Shown: positions 5,341 through 7,412 of the stretch, one piece after another
Layout: each line of letters opens with the position of its first letter
How positions within the stretch are numbered: the stretch's first letter is position 1
Assembly (NCBI GenBank): GCA_905373195.1
Contig: CAJPSG010000043.1
Coordinates: forward strand, 1 to 7,412
Source of the DNA: Kingella oralis
GTDB taxonomy: Bacteria > Pseudomonadota > Gammaproteobacteria > Burkholderiales > Neisseriaceae
Reading direction: 5' to 3'
Length of the DNA: 7,412 bases
The notes under the pieces: generated by a model
Database searches by the model: none
What the model was told of the DNA's origin: nothing
The model's input: only the letters and a program-made list of their open reading frames with translations
Position numbers and translations under genes: made by a program

Positions 5341-6210
5341 ATGCTCAACACCCTCCACCAATGGCTCGCCAAAATCCCGCTATCCGAGCAATGGATACTC
5401 ACCATTTTGCTGCTGCCTTTTGTGTGGCTGGTCAAAGAAATCTGGCTCTACGCCCATTTCAAAAGCCACCCCGATTGGGATTTGGAACACAAACGCCGCG
5501 CCCTTGTAGTCAGCCGCAATGTATCGCTGATTGCCATTTTGTTCGGGCTGCTGATGGTGTGGGGCAGCCAAATCCAAACCTTTGCGCTGTCTATGGTTGC
5601 GCTGGCCGCCGCCACCGTGGTTGCCACCAAAGAGCTGATTATGTGCCTTTCAGGCAGCCTATTGCGCTTTGTAACGCGGCAATATTCCGTGGGCGACTAC
5701 ATTGAAATCGCCCACATGCGCGGGCGCGTGGTGGACATCAACCTATTCAACACCCTGATGATGCAAATTGTGGATAACCCGCTGATTGGGCATCTATCAG
5801 GGCGCACCGTTTCGTTTCCCAACAGCCTGCTGCTGAGCCAAACCGTGCGCCGCGACCACATTTTAGGGCAATACGTTGTGCACACCTTTGAAATCCCCGT
5901 GCCCATTCATCTGGATTCCGATGCCATCGTGCCCAAGCTGCAAGCCGTGTTAGACCAATGGTGCGCCCCCTACACGCCCGAAATCATCCAATATTTTGAA
6001 GCCGTGCAAGTACAACAACTCTTCTTCACCCCCGCCGCCCGCACCCGCATCAACCGCGTGCCACACGACGACAAAACCTACAAACTCGTTATCCGCTTCG
6101 CCGCGCCCATCACCCAGCGGCTAGACATCCAACAAGCCGTGTTAGACGAATTTATCCGCCTGCAATATCGGCTGCTGCTGGAAACGCAACACAATCCGTA
6201 TCGCGAATAG
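5341..6210 (+). CDS. MscS-like mechanosensitive ion channel
   Basis: A 289-residue inner-membrane protein. Three hydrophobic segments are seen (about 17-36, 58-76, 80-108), followed by the MscS beta domain: RQYSVGDYIEI (113-123), HMRGRVVDINLFNTLM (125-140) and a VSFPNS segment (157-162). The remainder (about 175-289) is a cytoplasmic domain. Family members open under membrane tension and release solutes on hypo-osmotic shock. The third helix differs from E. coli MscS: aligned by eye, the Gln-Gly hinge is Lys97-Glu98 (ATKELI), and the pore leucines are Ala90 and Val94. It therefore belongs to a divergent MscS branch, and gating cannot be assumed. A good AAGGA site (5330-5334) lies six bases before the ATG. 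xth follows after 52 bases, probably co-transcribed. Confidence 0.88.
   Translation: MLNTLHQWLAKIPLSEQWILTILLLPFVWLVKEIWLYAHFKSHPDWDLEHKRRALVVSRNVSLIAILFGLLMVWGSQIQTFALSMVALAAATVVATKELIMCLSGSLLRFVTRQYSVGDYIEIAHMRGRVVDINLFNTLMMQIVDNPLIGHLSGRTVSFPNSLLLSQTVRRDHILGQYVVHTFEIPVPIHLDSDAIVPKLQAVLDQWCAPYTPEIIQYFEAVQVQQLFFTPAARTRINRVPHDDKTYKLVIRFAAPITQRLDIQQAVLDEFIRLQYRLLLETQHNPYRE
5649..5660 (-). repeat. DUS variant of another dialect inside the channel gene
   Basis: The plus strand reads TTCAGGCAGCCT, the reverse complement of AGGCTGCCTGAA. This differs from the window's DUS by one base and, from memory, equals the AG-simDUS dialect of Simonsiella. It encodes Leu-Ser-Gly-Ser-Leu around residues 103-107 of the third membrane helix, so it may be coincidental coding sequence. 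Confidence 0.5.
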
Positions 6211-6221
6211 CGTTGCCCACT

Positions 6222-6233
6222 TTCAGGCTGCCT
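6222..6233 (-). repeat. DNA uptake sequence, unpaired
   Basis: Exact reverse-complement DUS in the 52-base gap between the channel gene and xth, starting 12 bases after the channel stop. No partner lies nearby, so there is no hairpin, which fits the two genes sharing a transcript. Confidence 0.9.
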
Positions 6234-6262
6234 CAATCCTCACCAAACACAAAGGAACTCCC

Positions 6263-7036
6263 ATGCGCATCATCACCGCCAACGTCAACGGCATCCGCTC
6301 CGCCTACAAAAAAGGCTTTTTAGACTACATCGCCCAATCGCAAGCCGACATCATCTGCCTGCAAGAACTCAAAGCCCAAGAACCCGACCTATCGCCCGAC
6401 ATGAAAGCCCCACACGGCATGCACGGCGTATGGCATTGCGCCCAAAAACGCGGATACAGCGGCGTCGCCCTATACAGCAAACGCCAGCCCGATGCCGTGC
6501 AAATCGGCTTGGGGCGGCCCGAATTTGACAGCGAAGGGCGATACGTCCGCGCCGATTTTGGCAACCTCAGCGTCATCTCCCTCTACCTGCCCAGCGGCAC
6601 CAGCGCAGAAGAACGCCAAGCCTATAAATACCAATTTTTAGACGCGTTTTACCCCATACTTGCCGATTTAATCGCCACAGGGCGCGACATCATCGTGTGC
6701 GGCGACTGGAACATCGCCCACCAAAACATAGACCTCAAAAACTGGAAAGGCAACCAAAAAAACTCAGGCTTTTTGCCCGAAGAACGCGCATGGATAGGGC
6801 GCGTCATCGCCGAATTAGGCTGGGTGGACACATGGCGCACCCTCTACCCCAACATCGCAGGCTACACATGGTGGAGCAACCGCGGGCAAGCCTACGCCAA
6901 CGACGTAGGCTGGCGCATAGACTACCAAATGACCACCCCTGCCCTCGCTGCCACCGCCCAAGCCGCCCATGTGTACAAAGAAACCAAATTTTCCGACCAC
7001 GCCCCGCTGGTGATTGACTACGATTACAGCGTTTAG
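6263..7036 (+). CDS. xth: AP endonuclease, exonuclease III family (NApe-like)
   Basis: A 257-residue cytoplasmic DNA repair enzyme that cuts the backbone 5' to abasic sites in base-excision repair. All catalytic motifs of the exonuclease/endonuclease/phosphatase fold are present: Asn7 in TANVNG, Glu35 in LQELK, Tyr108 in LYLPSG, Asp148 and Asn150 in GDWN, Asp220 in WRIDY, and Asp245-His246 in SDH. The text strongly resembles meningococcal NApe (for example GYSGVALYSKR and NWKGNQKNSGF), not the paralogue NExo. NApe is known mainly as an AP endonuclease with little 3'-5' exonuclease activity, so the generic exonuclease III label may mislead. A clear AAGGA site (6252-6256) lies six bases before the ATG. 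Its TAG stop overlaps a DUS by two bases. Confidence 0.95.
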   Translation: MRIITANVNGIRSAYKKGFLDYIAQSQADIICLQELKAQEPDLSPDMKAPHGMHGVWHCAQKRGYSGVALYSKRQPDAVQIGLGRPEFDSEGRYVRADFGNLSVISLYLPSGTSAEERQAYKYQFLDAFYPILADLIATGRDIIVCGDWNIAHQNIDLKNWKGNQKNSGFLPEERAWIGRVIAELGWVDTWRTLYPNIAGYTWWSNRGQAYANDVGWRIDYQMTTPALAATAQAAHVYKETKFSDHAPLVIDYDYSV

Positions 7037-7046
7037 GCAGCCTGAA
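7035..7046 (+). repeat. DNA uptake sequence overlapping the xth stop codon
   Basis: Exact AGGCAGCCTGAA whose first two bases are the AG of the TAG stop of xth. No close inverted partner exists; the nearest opposite-orientation copy is degenerate and over 100 bases away (7158). Confidence 0.9.
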
Positions 7047-7117
7047 AACCAAAAATGGAACGACAACGGCTCGCCGTCCCAAACCCCAGCACAACCAAAC
7101 CCAACTTCCACCAGCGC

Positions 7118-7137
7118 ACGGCTTGCAAGCAAGCCGT
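7118..7137. repeat. 20-base palindrome ACGGCTTGC-AA-GCAAGCCGT
   Basis: Perfect 9-base arms with an AA spacer. The arms are identical to those at 96-115. Bases AAAAAG follow on the plus strand, so read on the minus strand the hairpin is preceded, not followed, by T residues; it is not a good terminator in either direction. Confidence 0.65.
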
Positions 7138-7157
7138 AAAAAGCGCGTGGCAAACAT

Positions 7158-7169
7158 TTCAGGCTGCTC
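7158..7169 (-). repeat. Degenerate DUS, 10 of 12 bases
   Basis: TTCAGGCTGCTC keeps the ten-base core but has the last two bases swapped relative to the DUS complement. It is an imperfect, possibly decayed copy. Confidence 0.5.
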
Positions 7170-7225
7170 CCTTTCGCCCCCCGCGCCCAACGCAACACAT
7201 CTGTTTTCGCTACACCGAACTTCAT

Positions 7226-7237
7226 TTCAGGCTGCCC
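7226..7237 (-). repeat. Near-DUS, 11 of 12 bases
   Basis: TTCAGGCTGCCC differs from the DUS complement at the last base. With the near-copy at 7302-7313 it can form an 11-bp stem (7225-7235 with 7304-7314) around a 68-base loop. Confidence 0.5.
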
Positions 7238-7260
7238 ACCCATCCACCAGCAGCCGTAGG

Positions 7261-7281
7261 GTGTTCAGCTTCGCTGCGCAC
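7261..7281. repeat. Imperfect palindrome GTG-tt-CAGC-ttc-GCTG-cg-CAC
   Basis: Inner CAGC/GCTG and outer GTG/CAC pair around a TTC loop, separated by a two-base mismatch. Its GTAGGGTG start and GCACGCC end recall a dispersed intergenic repeat common in Neisseriaceae, from memory only. Confidence 0.4.
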
Positions 7282-7301
7282 GCCGTCCGCCCAAACCATA
7301 G

Positions 7302-7313
7302 AAGCAGCCTGAA
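7302..7313 (+). repeat. Near-DUS, 11 of 12 bases
   Basis: AAGCAGCCTGAA differs from the DUS at the second base. The change is toward AAGCAGCCTGCA, which I recall as the Kingella kingae dialect, so it sits between two dialects. Confidence 0.5.
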
Positions 7314-7318
7314 AAAGC

Positions 7319-7352
7319 AAAACCGCTTGGTATTCTGCCAAACGGTTTTTTT
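7319..7352 (+). terminator. Rho-independent terminator without DUS
   Basis: AAAACCG (7319-7325) pairs with CGGTTTT (7343-7349). After one mismatch, TTGG (7327-7330) pairs with CCAA (7338-7341) around a 7-base loop. Seven T residues follow (7346-7352). It probably ends the transcript of xth, or of the whole plus-strand gene group, about 280 bases after the xth stop. Confidence 0.75.
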
Positions 7353-7382
7353 GCTGGATATAGCAAACCTAAATAAAAAGTA

Positions 7383-7388
7383 TATAAT
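7383..7388 (+). promoter_or_regulatory. Promoter -10 TATAAT for a gene beyond the window
   Basis: A perfect -10 box sits in an AT-rich stretch right after a terminator, so it likely drives a plus-strand gene starting beyond 7412. The best -35 candidate, TAGCAA at 7361-7366 with 16-base spacing, is weak. An inverted repeat TTTGCT-N6-AGCAAA (7350-7367) covers the -35 region. Confidence 0.55.
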
Positions 7389-7412
7389 ACCCCCCAATTC
7401 CAACCACTCCCT

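Larger units (their letters stand above)
7037..7412. other. Gene-free right end (376 bases)
   Basis: No credible gene is seen. An 85-codon plus-strand frame (7055-7312) lacks a ribosome site and translates palindromes and DUS remnants. In order, the stretch holds the rest of the xth-overlapping DUS, a 20-base palindrome (7118-7137), degenerate DUS copies (7158, 7226, 7302), an imperfect palindrome (7261-7281), a terminator (7319-7352) and a promoter reading out of the window (7383-7388). Confidence 0.65.

Noticed and set aside
36..7046. The repeated 12-mer as a CRISPR array or transposon ends
   Set aside because: Copies are too short, irregularly spaced, in both orientations and scattered between many genes; there is no cas or transposase gene. 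They fit DNA uptake sequences.
7055..7312. 85-codon plus-strand frame after xth
   Set aside because: No ribosome site precedes it, and it translates a palindrome and degenerate DUS copies; composition is Pro/Thr/Ala-rich with no motif.

Overview
The window looks like chromosomal DNA from a member of the Neisseriaceae, most likely Kingella or a close relative. The main evidence is a 12-base word, AGGCAGCCTGAA, that occurs exactly 19 times (both orientations), all between genes. From memory this is the 'AG-kingDUS' dialect of the Neisseriaceae DNA uptake sequence (DUS). Several proteins also closely resemble Neisseria proteins: the sodium symporter keeps the residue numbering of the meningococcal ASBT_NM, and the AP endonuclease resembles meningococcal NApe. 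The DNA is fairly GC-rich by eye. Genus is an inference; species cannot be fixed from this window.

Layout, left to right: a gene-free left end with two inverted DUS pairs and two short palindromes (1-234); mgtE, a magnesium channel, on the minus strand (235-1671); a 324-base divergent control region; an ASBT_NM-type sodium symporter on the plus strand (1996-2967); a tiny lipoprotein gene (3028-3216) bracketed by DUS hairpins; yicC, an endoribonuclease gene, on the minus strand (3435-4307); a divergent promoter region with a perfect TATAAT; rph, RNase PH (4486-5217); an MscS-like channel (5341-6210); an AP endonuclease of the exonuclease III family (6263-7036); and a 376-base gene-free right end with decayed DUS copies, a palindrome, a rho-independent terminator and a promoter reading out of the window.

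These are mostly housekeeping functions: ion and solute transport (mgtE, symporter, MscS-like channel), RNA processing (yicC and rph, divergent neighbours as in E. coli), and base-excision repair (xth). rph, the channel gene and xth all point the same way and could share transcripts, although two DUS hairpins lie between rph and the channel gene. No mobile element, CRISPR array, tRNA or rRNA was found, and I see no new multi-gene system. The most distinctive content is the DUS landscape: very high density, an invariant 13th base, mostly inverted pairs, one copy sharing bases with a stop codon, and one copy of a different DUS dialect inside a gene.
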